Assembly: GCA_041398565.1 (NCBI GenBank)
Contig: JAWKUN010000002.1
Coordinates: 2,170,001-2,234,000, forward strand
Origin: DATGPD01 sp041398565
Lineage (GTDB): Bacteria; Planctomycetota; UBA1135; UBA2386
Reading direction: 5' to 3'
DNA: 64,000 nucleotides
Translations under genes and position numbers: made by a program
The notes under the pieces: generated by a model
Database searches by the model: none
What the model was told of the DNA's origin: nothing
What the model saw: only the letters and a program-made list of their open reading frames with translations
Shown: positions 8,869-18,405 of the stretch, piece after piece
Layout of the letters: each line of letters starts with the position of its first letter
Position numbering within the stretch: position 1 is the stretch's first letter

Positions 8869-10693
8869 GGCACGCCGCGTCTCGGTCGGCCTGGTGGCGT
8901 CGGCGGCGATCGTCGGCCTGGTGCTGCGCTTCGATCCCGGCACGCTGCCGGAGGTGACGCGCTACCGCGACGACGCCTACTACTACTTCTCGTTCGTGCG
9001 TGACCTGGCGACCGGCCGAGGCCCGTGCGTGACGCCGGGGGTGCCGACCAACGGCGTGCACGTGCTGTGGGCCGCGATGCTGTGGCCGCTGTACGGGCTG
9101 TTCGGCGACCGCGGCTTCGTCGTCGGCGCGCAGCACCTCGGGCTGGGCTTGCACGTGCTGACCGCGGCGGGCCTGTGGCTGCTGCTCGGCAAGGGCACGC
9201 GGGCGGCGGTGGTGGCGCTGCTGTACCTCGGCAACCCGACCCTCATCGTCGAGGCGCAGAACGGCCAGGAGACGGCGATCGCGTGTCTGGCGACGCTCGG
9301 CCTCTGCTGGGGCTTCCGCCGCTCGACATGGGTCGCCGCCGGGATGGCGACTCTCGCGGTGTGCGCGCGCAGCGACCTGGTGTTCCTGGTGCCGGCCCTC
9401 GGCGTGGCTCGCTTCGGCTGGCGCGCGGTCGCGGTCGTGCCGTGCCTCGTGGCACTCATCGCCTACGTCGGGGTGGACGTGGCCCTGGCCGGCCGCTGGC
9501 TGCAGGATTCGGCGGCGCCGATCCCCTGGCTGTTCGCGGCGCACTTCGAACGGACCGAGCCCGACTTCGCGGCGCGCCTCCACCGCTGGTGGTGGTACCT
9601 GCGGCCGTGCCTGCTCGGAGCGCCCTACGCGGTGGTCTCGCCGGTGCTCGGTGGCGTGCTGACCGCGACGGTGCTGTGGGGCTGGCTGCGGCCGCCTTGG
9701 CGCATCCTGCCCTTGTTGCTCACCGGGCTCGGCGTCGCCGTCGGAGCCAGTGACGTCGGCGTGCCGCTGGTGGCGAGCCTGCTGCTGCTCTTGTCGAGGT
9801 CGGAGCGTCGCGTCCACGACGGCGTGGAGTCTTCGGCGGCGCTCGTCGGGTTCGCGGGCATCGTCATGCTGCACCTCTTCGTGCGCACCTATCCGCGCGA
9901 CTACTACTTCGCACCGCTGGGAGTGCTGGGAAGCCTGGCCTTCGCCGGCCTACCGACCCGCGCCGCCTGCGTGGCGTCCGGTTTGCTGCTGCTCGGCAAC
10001 GTGGCGCAGTGGTTCGCGCCGCCGGTGCTGCAGACCTGGCAAGAACAGATGGCGATGGCCGGCCGGTACCTGCGCGACGTCGTCCCCGCCGACGAGCCGG
10101 TCGGGTGCTTCAACTCCGGCATCGTGGCCTTCCACGACGCGGGTGCCGTGCTGAACCTCGACGGCGTGGTCAACCACGACGCCTACGACGCCCTGCGGGC
10201 GGGCGCCCTCGGCGCCTATCTCGACCGCCACGCGGTGCGCTTTCTCGTCGACTCGCCGGAGCAGGTGGCGTTGGACGGGCCTTGGCCGCACAGCAGCGGT
10301 GTGCATTTCGGCGGCGGCTTCGATCCGGCGCGCGACCTGGTCGAGGTGGCGCGCTTCCTGGTGCCGGGCATCGGCGGTTCGCCCTTCACACTGTATTGGC
10401 GGCGCGGGCGCGGTCGCCCGCCGGAGCAACCGTCGGCGCGCGTCCTCGGAGGGGCACCCGCGGTCGGCGAGCGCCGAAGCGGGGTCTACGTTCTGTGGCC
10501 GGCGTCGGGTCCGGCTCGGCTCGAGATGGCGCGTCTCGCCGCGGACGGGGCGCCGACGGCAGGCGTCCGTACGCTCCTCGCTTCGGTCGACACGTCGACG
10601 ACGGTGATCCTGCGCGTCGATGCTGCGAACCCGGGGCGCCATGGCCTGTTCGTGGACGGCGCCGCCACGCCGATCCTCACCGTCGACCTCTGA
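8858..10693 (+). CDS. Polytopic GT-C-like membrane glycosyltransferase, putative
   Basis: A 611-residue protein with about nine to eleven hydrophobic helices over residues 10-400 and a soluble C-terminal part. Right after the first helix comes RYRDDAYYYF, an acidic Asp-Asp motif in the first outer loop. This is where lipid-linked-sugar GT-C transferases (PMT/ArnT type) keep their catalytic acid. A further family motif is absent, so transferase activity is an inference from topology. It overlaps the hydrolase gene by 11 bp. Downstream, 10707-10735 and 10781-10803 form GC hairpins that could end its transcript. Confidence 0.65.
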   Translation: MGTRARRVSVGLVASAAIVGLVLRFDPGTLPEVTRYRDDAYYYFSFVRDLATGRGPCVTPGVPTNGVHVLWAAMLWPLYGLFGDRGFVVGAQHLGLGLHVLTAAGLWLLLGKGTRAAVVALLYLGNPTLIVEAQNGQETAIACLATLGLCWGFRRSTWVAAGMATLAVCARSDLVFLVPALGVARFGWRAVAVVPCLVALIAYVGVDVALAGRWLQDSAAPIPWLFAAHFERTEPDFAARLHRWWWYLRPCLLGAPYAVVSPVLGGVLTATVLWGWLRPPWRILPLLLTGLGVAVGASDVGVPLVASLLLLLSRSERRVHDGVESSAALVGFAGIVMLHLFVRTYPRDYYFAPLGVLGSLAFAGLPTRAACVASGLLLLGNVAQWFAPPVLQTWQEQMAMAGRYLRDVVPADEPVGCFNSGIVAFHDAGAVLNLDGVVNHDAYDALRAGALGAYLDRHAVRFLVDSPEQVALDGPWPHSSGVHFGGGFDPARDLVEVARFLVPGIGGSPFTLYWRRGRGRPPEQPSARVLGGAPAVGERRSGVYVLWPASGPARLEMARLAADGAPTAGVRTLLASVDTSTTVILRVDAANPGRHGLFVDGAATPILTVDL

Positions 10694-10706
10694 GACCCGC
10701 CACGGT

Positions 10707-10735
10707 GCGGGGCAACCCCGCGCGGCAAGCCGCGC
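10707..10735 (+). terminator. Two nested GC hairpins after the GT-C-like gene
   Basis: Beginning 13 bp after the stop at 10693, GCGGGG-caa-CCCCGC (10707-10721) and GCGCGGC-aa-GCCGCGC (10720-10735) share two bases, so only one can form fully at a time. A third hairpin, GCCGTGG-9nt-CCACGGC, lies at 10781-10803. None has a U-tract. They could serve as transcription-end structures before fbp, or as leader structure for it. Confidence 0.35.
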
Positions 10736-10848
10736 CGGGACCCGCGGCCTCGCGCGTGCTCGGCGCCCGCACTCGGATCGGCCGTGGTGCGCGCGGCCAC
10801 GGCGCGAGTATCCTTCGTCTTCTCGCTAACGCACAAAGCCCCTCTCCC

Positions 10849-11838
10849 ATGTCAGCCACCCTCGGCGAACAGTTCGTCCTCGATCAGGCCAAGGTCCCCG
10901 GAGCGTCGGGCAGCCTGTCCACCGTCCTCAACCGTTTGAGTTTGGCCGGACGCATGATCGCCCTCGAGATCATGCGCGCGGGCTTCGTCGGCAAGCTCGG
11001 CCTCACCGGCGACGTCAACGTGCAAGACGAAGAGGTGCGCGCGCTCGACCAGATCAGCAACGACATCTTCCAGCGCGTGTTCCACAACATGCGTGTCGTG
11101 CACGCCATGGCGTCCGAGGAGATGGAGGACATCGCCTACGTCGACGGCGGCGCCGATGGCAAGTACCTGGTGCTGTACGATCCGCTCGACGGATCGGGCA
11201 ACGTCGAGGTGTGCGGCCCGATGGGCACGATCTTCTCGATCCTGCGGCGCACGGAAGAGGGGCGCCCGGCGTCTCTCGAGGAGTTCCTGCGCAAGGGCAG
11301 CGAGCAGGTCGCGGCCGGCTACATCCTGTACGGGCCGGCGACGATGTTCGTGTACACGGTGGGGGAGAAGGTCCACGGCTTCACCCTCGACCGTGCCATC
11401 GGCACGTTCTTCCTCACGCATCCCGAGATTCGCTTCCCGAGCGAGGACAAGAAGGCGAGCTACGCGGTGAACGAGGCCAACATCCAGAAATGGCCGCCCG
11501 CGACACGCCGGATGGTCGAAGCCTTCCGCCACGGCGAGACCCAGTGCGGCAAGCGCGCGGCCCGCTACTCCGGCGCCTTGGTCTTCGACTTCCACCGCAC
11601 CCTCATGCAGGGCGGCATCTACATGTACCCGGGCGAGGAGAAGAAGCCCGAAGGCAAGCTGCGTCTCCTCTACGAGGGCAACCCGCTGGCTTTCGTGGCC
11701 AAAGCGGCCGGCGGCGCGGCGACCAACGGCGACAAGGACATCCTCGACGTACAACCGACGGCCCTCCACCAACGCTGTCCGCTCTTCATCGGTGGCCGGG
11801 CCGAGGTCGGGGAGGCGATGGCGCGCATGCGCGGGTGA
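10849..11838 (+). CDS. fbp: Fructose-1,6-bisphosphatase, class I
   Basis: A 329-residue enzyme converting fructose-1,6-bisphosphate to fructose-6-phosphate, the committed step of gluconeogenesis. Signature elements are SEEMEDI, YDPLDGSGNVEV (metal/phosphate site), GYILYGPATMFVYT, RYSGALVFDFHRTLMQGGIY and KLRLLYEGNPLAFVAKAAGG, all in the usual order. Length is typical. The ATG at 10849 gives MSATLGEQFVLDQ, the normal N-terminus of the family; longer in-frame extensions upstream overlap the previous gene and make no sense as protein. It stands alone between a membrane protein and a lipoprotein gene. Confidence 0.96.
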   Translation: MSATLGEQFVLDQAKVPGASGSLSTVLNRLSLAGRMIALEIMRAGFVGKLGLTGDVNVQDEEVRALDQISNDIFQRVFHNMRVVHAMASEEMEDIAYVDGGADGKYLVLYDPLDGSGNVEVCGPMGTIFSILRRTEEGRPASLEEFLRKGSEQVAAGYILYGPATMFVYTVGEKVHGFTLDRAIGTFFLTHPEIRFPSEDKKASYAVNEANIQKWPPATRRMVEAFRHGETQCGKRAARYSGALVFDFHRTLMQGGIYMYPGEEKKPEGKLRLLYEGNPLAFVAKAAGGAATNGDKDILDVQPTALHQRCPLFIGGRAEVGEAMARMRG

Positions 11839-12006
11839 GGGGGCGTTCGGGTGGCGGCCGGTGTCGCCGGCCGGCGCACGGGCGAGGCGGGTCCGGACTT
11901 GCGCGGGAAACCGGGGTTGGCGATCGTCTCCGGTGCCTCGCTGGCTGCACAAGGAAAGTCGGAGGCGCCTGCGTCCGTTGGCTTCCGAGGCCCCGAGATC
12001 ATCGAC

Positions 12007-12615
12007 ATGAAGAGCTTGACCTGTTTCGTTCTCGCCGCACTCCTCGCGGGGTGCTCCAAGGAAGGCGCTCCGACCGCAAGCGCAGGCGTGCCTCCGGCGG
12101 CCGGCCAGACCCCGGCGTCGGCCTCGGTCGCGGCTTCGAAAGAGACCGCCAAGGGTGAAGACTGCGCCAACTGTCCCGACGCCACGGCGATGGGCGACGC
12201 GCACTCCACGACCCCCGACCTGGCCAAGGGCATCACGCTGAGCGAGGTCACGCCGATCTCCCGCATCCTGGCGGCGCCGGCCGACTTCGAGGGCAAGCGC
12301 CTGCTGGTCAAGGGCGTCGCTGTCGACGTGTGCGAGAAGCGAGGCTGCTGGGTCACGCTGAAGAGCGAGGCAGACAACGGCAAGGCGCTGCGGGTGAAGG
12401 TCGAGGACGGCGAGATCGTGTTCCCGCTCACCCTGAAGGGGCACGAGGTCGAGGTCGAGGGCGTCGTCGAGAAGTTGGTGACGCCCGAAGAGACCTACCG
12501 CGAGCTGCTGCGCAAGCGTGCCGAGAGCAAAGGCGAGGCCTTCGACCCGACTTCGGTGAAGGGACCGCTCGTCACTTGGCAGCTGCGGGGGCTCGGCGCG
12601 CGCTGGGAAGGCTGA
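12007..12615 (+). CDS. DUF4920-type lipoprotein
   Basis: A 202-residue envelope lipoprotein. Signal sequence MKSLTCFVLAALLAGC ends in a canonical lipobox (LAGC, Cys16), followed by an Ala/Ser linker. A DCANCPD Cys-x-x-Cys pair occurs at about residue 52. The rest, LLVKGVAVDVCEKRGCWVTL through the C-terminus, matches the small OB-fold-like DUF4920 domain with its paired cysteines. These proteins often occur with metal or cytochrome-assembly genes, which suggests but does not prove a redox or metal role. The PepSY-type membrane gene starts 3 bp after the stop, so they form a two-gene unit. Confidence 0.8.
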   Translation: MKSLTCFVLAALLAGCSKEGAPTASAGVPPAAGQTPASASVAASKETAKGEDCANCPDATAMGDAHSTTPDLAKGITLSEVTPISRILAAPADFEGKRLLVKGVAVDVCEKRGCWVTLKSEADNGKALRVKVEDGEIVFPLTLKGHEVEVEGVVEKLVTPEETYRELLRKRAESKGEAFDPTSVKGPLVTWQLRGLGARWEG

Positions 12616-12618
12616 GCG

Positions 12619-13188
12619 GTGCCGCTGGCGGGGCACGGCTGGCGCTGGTGGTTCCGCGTCGTCCACCGCGACCTCGGCTACCTGTGTGTCGGTCTGGTGC
12701 TGGTCTACGCGGTCTCCGGCATCGCCGTGAACCACGTCGACGACTGGAACCCGAACTACGCCATCGAGCGCGCGCATGGCGACATCGGTCCGATCGAGGT
12801 CGGTGATGCCGGCGACGACGCCGCGGCGCAGGTCGTGCTGCGGCGCCTGGCGCTGCCGCTCGACTACCGCACGCTGTTCAAGCCGTCACCGAAGCGGCTG
12901 CGCATCCTGCGCGACAACCACACGATCGAGGTCGACCTGAGCAGCGGCCGGGTCGAGCAGGAGCGGGTGACGCCGCGCCCGCTCCTGCATGCCGCCAACC
13001 GCTTGCACCTCAACCACCTCAAGCGCGCGTGGACGTGGATCGCCGATCTCTTCGCGGTGGCGCTGATCGTGCTGGCCACGACCGGGATGTTCCTCCTCAA
13101 GGGCAAGAAAGGGATCACCGGGCGCGGCGCCTGGCTGACCGGTGCCGGGATCGCACTGCCCCTGCTCTTCCTGTGGCTCTACGCGTAG
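12619..13188 (+). CDS. PepSY-associated transmembrane protein
   Basis: A 189-residue membrane protein starting at a GTG. It has a TM helix with HRDLGYLCVGLVLVYAVSGI (about residues 16-35) followed by the typical NH-hinge. A PepSY-like stretch then appears (LRILRDNHTIEVDLSSGRVE), followed by RLHLNHLKRAWTWIADLFAV and one or two more helices. This matches the single-unit PepSY_TM proteins found with iron or other metal reductases and cytochromes. The conserved histidines in HLNHLK may bind haem. It is probably co-transcribed with the DUF4920 lipoprotein. Confidence 0.78.
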   Translation: MPLAGHGWRWWFRVVHRDLGYLCVGLVLVYAVSGIAVNHVDDWNPNYAIERAHGDIGPIEVGDAGDDAAAQVVLRRLALPLDYRTLFKPSPKRLRILRDNHTIEVDLSSGRVEQERVTPRPLLHAANRLHLNHLKRAWTWIADLFAVALIVLATTGMFLLKGKKGITGRGAWLTGAGIALPLLFLWLYA

Positions 13189-13199
13189 GCGCGCCCTCG

Positions 13200-13225
13200 G
13201 CGACGTCACGCGCGCTGTGCGTCGC
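13200..13225. terminator. Bidirectional hairpin between convergent genes
   Basis: GCGACG (13200-13205) pairs with CGTCGC (13220-13225), and the inner CAC/GTG pairs extend the stem past a one-base bulge. It fills the 36 bp gap between the PepSY gene and the convergent tryptophan dioxygenase gene, whose stop begins at its right edge. No U-tract is present on either strand. Confidence 0.4.
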
Positions 13226-14394
13226 TACTCGACACGCAGCCCATAGAAATCGCGTCGCTGCGGCGCCGGTGCCAGCGCCGGATCGAGCAGGAGCGTGCGC
13301 GTGCGCCAGATCTCTTTGAACACCCTGTAGGAGAGCGCTGTCTGGTCGAGGTACTCGACGCCGGCCGAGCCGCCGGTGCCGACGCGGCGGCCGATGATCC
13401 TCTCGACCATGCGGGCGTGGCGTTGGCGGAAGACGAGCATCGCCTGCTCGGCCTCGACGAGACCGTCGATGATCTCGCCCGGCCAGGACAACAGCGGCAG
13501 CTCGCGGTTGGTTTCGATGAACAGGATCGCGGCACGCAGGCGCCGCACGTCGGCGCGGTCGGCGGGCGCTTCGACGTCCTCGGCGGCGAGGAACGCGCGC
13601 GCGTCGGCCAGCTCGCGGTCGTAGCGTGCGTGCAGGCGTTCGACGTCGCCGCCGGTCAGCGCCTGCATCTCGACGGCGTGCTGCTTCTGCCGGTCCAACC
13701 CGCGGGCGTGGCCATCGAGGAAGCGGTCGACGAAGGCCTCGACCACGGCGCCGTCGTTCTCGTCCCCGGGAGCACTGCCGTCGATGGGGGCGCGCGCCAG
13801 CCACGAGTAGACCGCTGCCTTGAGCGAGGGGCGGTCGGCCATGCGCCGTTGCACGCGGTCCGCCGCCGGAGACGGCCCGCCGCCAGGGCCGCGCAGCGAG
13901 TCGAGGAAGCTCGCTTCGTGCCCGAACGCCAGACGTTCGCCGAGCTCGAGGCCCAGCAGCACCTCGATCTCGCGCAGCTGGGCCGACTGGAAGCCGCTCG
14001 CCGGCGACAGCTTGTCGCGGAATGCCAGGTAGTCGGTCGTGCGCATCGTCTCCATCAGCCGGAAGTGGTCGCTGGCCAGCTGGAAGATCAACGCCACCCG
14101 GTGCAGGGACGCGGCGGCCGCGGCCAAGCTGGTCTCCGGCACGTGGTCGAGCCGGAACAGATCGCGGGCGCGCTGCAGTTCGCGCAGCACCAACTTGAAC
14201 CAGAGCTCGTCGACCTGGTGGACGACGATGAAGCGGACCTCGTCGTCGGTGAGCGGGCTGCCGTCGCCCGTGCCGGTCTGTAGGGCCAGCAGCTCCTCGA
14301 CCTTGATGTAGTCCCAGTAGCTTTGCTTGCGCGGCGTCGCCATGCCCCAAGGATTGTCGCCGAGCGGGTCGGCGTCGAGAGGCAAGTCGCGCAT
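13225..14394 (-). CDS. kynA: Tryptophan 2,3-dioxygenase
   Basis: A 389-residue cytosolic haem dioxygenase that opens the indole ring of L-tryptophan to N-formylkynurenine, the first step of the kynurenine route. Family features are YWDYIKVEELLALQTG near the start, FIVVHQVDELWFKLVLREL (haem-pocket His), HRVALIFQLASDHFRLMETM, FRDKLSPASGFQSAQLREIE and, near the C-terminus, VGTGGSAGVEYLDQTALSYR. A second ATG at 14343 (MATPRKQSYW) is an equally good start; the extra 17 residues are not conserved as far as I can judge. No other kynurenine-pathway gene is nearby, so the pathway context is open. Confidence 0.93.
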   Translation of the reverse strand: MRDLPLDADPLGDNPWGMATPRKQSYWDYIKVEELLALQTGTGDGSPLTDDEVRFIVVHQVDELWFKLVLRELQRARDLFRLDHVPETSLAAAAASLHRVALIFQLASDHFRLMETMRTTDYLAFRDKLSPASGFQSAQLREIEVLLGLELGERLAFGHEASFLDSLRGPGGGPSPAADRVQRRMADRPSLKAAVYSWLARAPIDGSAPGDENDGAVVEAFVDRFLDGHARGLDRQKQHAVEMQALTGGDVERLHARYDRELADARAFLAAEDVEAPADRADVRRLRAAILFIETNRELPLLSWPGEIIDGLVEAEQAMLVFRQRHARMVERIIGRRVGTGGSAGVEYLDQTALSYRVFKEIWRTRTLLLDPALAPAPQRRDFYGLRVE

Positions 14395-14452
14395 CCGGCG
14401 AGCGTGGCGCCGCCACGCGCCCCGTCAGGACCGGGGTGGCCGCGTCAGGCCG

Positions 14453-16522
14453 TCACTTCGGGTCTTCGAGGTTGAAGTCGATGACGAACTGGCCCTGCGA
14501 GCCGACGCTGATCTCCTGCTTGGAGCGCTGGAACTGCACGATCTGCAGCAGCGGGTTCGGCAGGGTCTGCTGTGCCGCCATCACCTCGTACAGGCCCGGC
14601 GCCAGGCGCTTGGGCATCACGTAGCGTCCCTCGGCGTCGGTGTAGGCCTCGCACTGGAAGCCGGCGGTGCGGGGCAGGGGCGAGTTGGGATCGGACTTCG
14701 AGCTGACCGACACCTTGACCTGGCCGGTCGGCTTGCCGGACACGCGCACGGTGCCAGTGAGGATGGTGCCGACGGCCAGCACCGTCGGCTGCAGGTTGAG
14801 GGCCTGGCCGACGACGACGTCGTTGTCCTTGAGGAAGCGCTCCACGTACTCCGGGTGGGTGAACCGCAGCTGGTAGCGTCCGGCGTTGAGCAGCTTGATC
14901 TCGAAGCGCCCGGACGCGTCGGTCTGCACCTGCGTGCGCGTCACCTTGCTCGGGATCATGCTCGCGAACATGTTGGTGAACGGGTTGTCGTCGAGATCGT
15001 TGGGCCGCGTCTCGACGGTGACGCCCGCGACCGGCTCCATGGCCGCGCCGACCACCTGGCCGGCGATGACGCCACCCTCGTTGAGCACCACGGTGAGCGC
15101 TGGCGAGTCGACGTCGACGGCGATGGTGAAGGGGTCGGAGAACGCCATGGCGTAGCCGCGGGCGTTGATCTGCAGCGCGTAGGTGTCGGGGTCGAGGCCC
15201 TCGATGAGGGCGACGCCGTCCTTCGGGTTGCGGACCGTCTGCATCGGGATCATCGTGTTGCCGTAGCTGGGCTCGGCGAGACCGGCTGCAGCGACTTGCT
15301 GCGACTGCGCACCGTCTCCGGAGGCAGGCTGGCCGGCGAAGAACTTCTTCACCAGGACGGTGTACTCGCGCACCAGCTGCCCGTTCTTGCCGAGCACGGT
15401 CAGGCGCACCGCCCCTTGCTTCTCGACGACGAGCTCGAGGCCCTTGCTACCGGCGGGGATCGCCTTCTCGTTGGCGTCGACGAAGCCCTCGGCCTTGGCG
15501 GTCAACTGGTACGGGCCTTCCAGCAGGCCCAGGATCTCGAAGTTGCCGCCCTCGTCGGAGAACGTGTCGGCGGACACGGGCGTCTTGCTGCTCATCGCCA
15601 CCGCCATGACCTTGGCGCGCGCAACGCCGTTGCCCGACGCGTCGATGACCTTGCCCTGGATCGACAATCCCTGCGCCAGGTCGAAGTTCAGGCGGTTCTC
15701 GCTCTGCTCGTTGACCGTGACGTTGGAGTGGATCAGGCGGGCGTAGCCCGGAGCCACTGCGGCGACGTTGTGCAGGCCGGCCGGGACATTGGTGGCGCGG
15801 TAGAAGCCACCGGCGTCGGTCTTGATGATGATGCCGCGCTCGCGGCCGGGGATGAGGCTGACGTCGAACGCGCCGGACGCCGGGCGGATGCTGACCTCGG
15901 CTTCGGCGATCGGCATGCCGTTGGTGCCGGCGACGGTGACCTGTCCCTGCAGGGTCAGGCCCGGCAGCAGTTTGATGTCCCCGGCGTCGTACCAGTCGTT
16001 GGGTTGCAGCCGCACACCCGGGTAGGTGAAGTCGGCGTAGGTGTCGGACACCACGCGGATCTCCAGCGCCTTGTTCGGGTCGCAGGCTTCCAGGCCGAGC
16101 GCGAACGTGCCCTTGTCGTCGGTCTTGATGCTGGCGATCGGCGGCAGGGTGATCCCCTTCTGTGCCATCTGCATCATGCGGAAGAGGTCGGCGCCGGTGG
16201 AGCTCTCCACCAGGAAGACGCTGCAGCCCTTGGTCGGTACGCCGGTCGGCGACAGCACGCGGCCGCGCACGCCTTGCGGGCTGGTGCGGTTCGAGTTGTC
16301 GAGCACCACCTCGTTGCGCTGGAGGATCATGGAGGACGCGGCCTCGGGGGCTGCGTCACGGGCCTCGAGAGGCTGCGCCGGCTGCGCGTACTGCTCGGCA
16401 GGGTTGTGCGCGACCGGTTCACTGGACACCGGCGCCGGAGTCTGATCGGACATCAGCATCCAGACGCCGCCGCCCACGGCGAGCAGCGCGACGAGAAGGA
16501 GCAACAATCGTGTGGGGTTCAT
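14453..16522 (-). CDS. Carboxypeptidase-regulatory-like repeat protein, membrane anchored
   Basis: A 689-residue protein with an N-terminal hydrophobic anchor (MNPTRLLLLLVALLAVGGGV). It is followed by about five to six copies of the CarboxypepD_reg/transthyretin-like beta-sandwich. Each copy shows the pattern G-x-V-x-[DS]-x-x-G-x-P plus T-D-x-x-G-x-[FY], for example VIDASGNGVARAKVMAVAMS, and SDEGGNFEILGLLEGPYQLT. Such modules are structural and decorate surface or periplasmic proteins; no catalytic residues are seen. It lies 26 bp downstream of a second, similar gene on the same strand, consistent with duplication and co-transcription. Confidence 0.82.
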   Translation of the reverse strand: MNPTRLLLLLVALLAVGGGVWMLMSDQTPAPVSSEPVAHNPAEQYAQPAQPLEARDAAPEAASSMILQRNEVVLDNSNRTSPQGVRGRVLSPTGVPTKGCSVFLVESSTGADLFRMMQMAQKGITLPPIASIKTDDKGTFALGLEACDPNKALEIRVVSDTYADFTYPGVRLQPNDWYDAGDIKLLPGLTLQGQVTVAGTNGMPIAEAEVSIRPASGAFDVSLIPGRERGIIIKTDAGGFYRATNVPAGLHNVAAVAPGYARLIHSNVTVNEQSENRLNFDLAQGLSIQGKVIDASGNGVARAKVMAVAMSSKTPVSADTFSDEGGNFEILGLLEGPYQLTAKAEGFVDANEKAIPAGSKGLELVVEKQGAVRLTVLGKNGQLVREYTVLVKKFFAGQPASGDGAQSQQVAAAGLAEPSYGNTMIPMQTVRNPKDGVALIEGLDPDTYALQINARGYAMAFSDPFTIAVDVDSPALTVVLNEGGVIAGQVVGAAMEPVAGVTVETRPNDLDDNPFTNMFASMIPSKVTRTQVQTDASGRFEIKLLNAGRYQLRFTHPEYVERFLKDNDVVVGQALNLQPTVLAVGTILTGTVRVSGKPTGQVKVSVSSKSDPNSPLPRTAGFQCEAYTDAEGRYVMPKRLAPGLYEVMAAQQTLPNPLLQIVQFQRSKQEISVGSQGQFVIDFNLEDPK

Positions 16523-16548
16523 GGTCAGTGCTTCAGTGCGTCAGTGCG

Positions 16549-18405
16549 TCAGTGCTTCAGTGCGATGGTCTTGCGCTCGCCTTCGTCGAGTGTGACGACG
16601 GTCCTCTCCGCTGCGAGCATCGGCGACGCAGGTCCCGTGCGCAGGCCTTCGGCAGAATGGTAGAACAGCTCGTATTCGCCGGCAGGGAGCCCGTGGAACG
16701 CGAATCGTCCGCGCGAGTCGGCCGTCGCGGTGAGCGACAGGGCATGGGCGCTGCGTGCCTGCAAGCACACCGTGGCGTGGGCGGAAGCGACGCCGTCGAG
16801 GCTGGCGCCCGGCCGAAGTGCGATCGTCCCCAGATCGAGACTCTGACCGATGCCGCCGTGCAGCGGGTCGGAGAACCACAGCGTGCAACCCTCGGCGACC
16901 ACGACGAGACGCTGTCCGTCCGTGGGTACCCCGGCAAGCGTGAAGCTCCCGTCGGGGTCGGTCGTGGTGCTGCGGTCGTCGGCGTCCGCGGTCAGTGCCG
17001 CTCGCCACAAGGCGAAGGCCGGGGCTTCCGATCCCCAGGACATCGCTCGCACCCTGGCGTTGGCGACCGGCCGACCGTCGAGACGCACGCGCCCGGTCAG
17101 CGACAGACCGGGCTGCAGGCGGATCTCGATGGGGTCGCCGCCGGCGGCGACGGGAGCGAGGCGGGTGGGCACAAACCACTGTGACGAGGCCGTCACGGCG
17201 AATCTTCCCGCTGGCAGGCCCGAGATCGTGAATTCACCGTTGCCGTCGGTGGTGGCCTCGGGCCGCACGGTCTCGCCGGCACGCACCAGCGGCCAGCCGT
17301 CGTCGGGCTCCGCAACGACCCGGGCGCCGGCGACCGGGGCGCCGGTGGCGTGGTCGCGCACGACGCCGCGCAGCTCGAGTCCGGCTCCCAGAGCCAGGGT
17401 CACGACGGTATTGCTGGGCACGTCCACCTCGATCGAGGCGGGACCGAGGCGGCTCGACTCGGCGCACACGCGGTAGCGACCAGGGAGCGCACCGGTGATG
17501 CGGAAGTCGCCGTTCGCCCGCATCTGGTCGCGAAGGACCACCCCGCCCGACACCGGTTCGGCGTGCAGGAAGACGCGGCCTGGATCCTTGTCCGGTGGTG
17601 CCAGGACCCGCCCGCGGATCACCGAGCCGGGCTGCAGCGTGACCTCGAGCCGGGGTGCGCGCGGCGGGTGGTCCGGTTGCAGGTGGTTGCGCTCGTGCGT
17701 CGCGAACGTCGCCGCCTCGACGCGGACGATGTAGGGCCCGGGGAGCACGCCGTAGAGAACCGCCTGGCCGGTGGCGTCGGTGACCGCAGTCCGCTCGCGC
17801 AGAGCGTGGATCGTCGTCGGCAGACCGATGTCCTGCAGCGCGGGCACTGCGGTCACCACCGCTTCGCCGACGGCGCCCCCGCTGGAGCTCCGCACCAGCA
17901 CCTGCAATCCGGGTTGCGAGAACAGGGTGATCTCGCCGAGGTCGAGCGTGGCGCCAGCCGCGACTTCGACGCCGTGCTTGGCCACGTGCGGCGGGAAGTC
18001 GCGGTGGCGCAGCACGACGGCCCCCGGCTCGGCGATGGGGACCTGCAGGCGGAACCGGCCGTCGGCCTCGGTCCTCGTGGTCGCGACGGGCGGAGCCGGG
18101 GCGGCGGGCGCGAACGGGCGCTCGTCGGGTAGCGCCAGGAACGCGACTTCGCACTCGGGCAGGGGTTGGCCGAGGGCGTCGAGCACCCGGCCGACGACGG
18201 CGGCGACCGCGGTCGCGCGGCCGTTCGAGGCCGTGGCGAGCGGGGCTCGGGTCGGCGTGCCGGGCGAGTCGAGGCGGGGTGCTGCCGACGGCGCCTCGGT
18301 CCGTGCGCCGGCCGCGGCGGGCGGGTCGCCCGCCTGCGGCATCCCCAGCCAGATGGCGAGCGCGATCGCCGTGGTCACGAGGCAGAGCAGGAGCGGACGC
18401 TTCAT
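16549..18405 (-). CDS. Carboxypeptidase-regulatory-like repeat protein, membrane anchored
   Basis: A 618-residue paralogue-like neighbour of the gene at 14453. It begins MKRPLLLCLVTTAIALAIWL, a clear signal anchor, then a Pro/Ala linker and about six CarboxypepD_reg modules (for example VVGRVLDALGQPLPECEVAF, LRGVVRDHATGAPVAGARVV, TDGNGEFTISGLPAGRFAVT). I place the start at 18405: it has the signal sequence and overlaps the stop of the upstream BFD-like gene by 4 bp (ATGA). Translation is therefore probably coupled to a small iron-sulfur protein, an unexpected pairing for a surface protein. Confidence 0.8.
   Translation of the reverse strand: MKRPLLLCLVTTAIALAIWLGMPQAGDPPAAAGARTEAPSAAPRLDSPGTPTRAPLATASNGRATAVAAVVGRVLDALGQPLPECEVAFLALPDERPFAPAAPAPPVATTRTEADGRFRLQVPIAEPGAVVLRHRDFPPHVAKHGVEVAAGATLDLGEITLFSQPGLQVLVRSSSGGAVGEAVVTAVPALQDIGLPTTIHALRERTAVTDATGQAVLYGVLPGPYIVRVEAATFATHERNHLQPDHPPRAPRLEVTLQPGSVIRGRVLAPPDKDPGRVFLHAEPVSGGVVLRDQMRANGDFRITGALPGRYRVCAESSRLGPASIEVDVPSNTVVTLALGAGLELRGVVRDHATGAPVAGARVVAEPDDGWPLVRAGETVRPEATTDGNGEFTISGLPAGRFAVTASSQWFVPTRLAPVAAGGDPIEIRLQPGLSLTGRVRLDGRPVANARVRAMSWGSEAPAFALWRAALTADADDRSTTTDPDGSFTLAGVPTDGQRLVVVAEGCTLWFSDPLHGGIGQSLDLGTIALRPGASLDGVASAHATVCLQARSAHALSLTATADSRGRFAFHGLPAGEYELFYHSAEGLRTGPASPMLAAERTVVTLDEGERKTIALKH

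Noticed and set aside
14453..18405. Two adjacent repeat-protein genes as carboxypeptidases
   Set aside because: They contain only regulatory-like beta-sandwich modules; no zinc peptidase motif is present.
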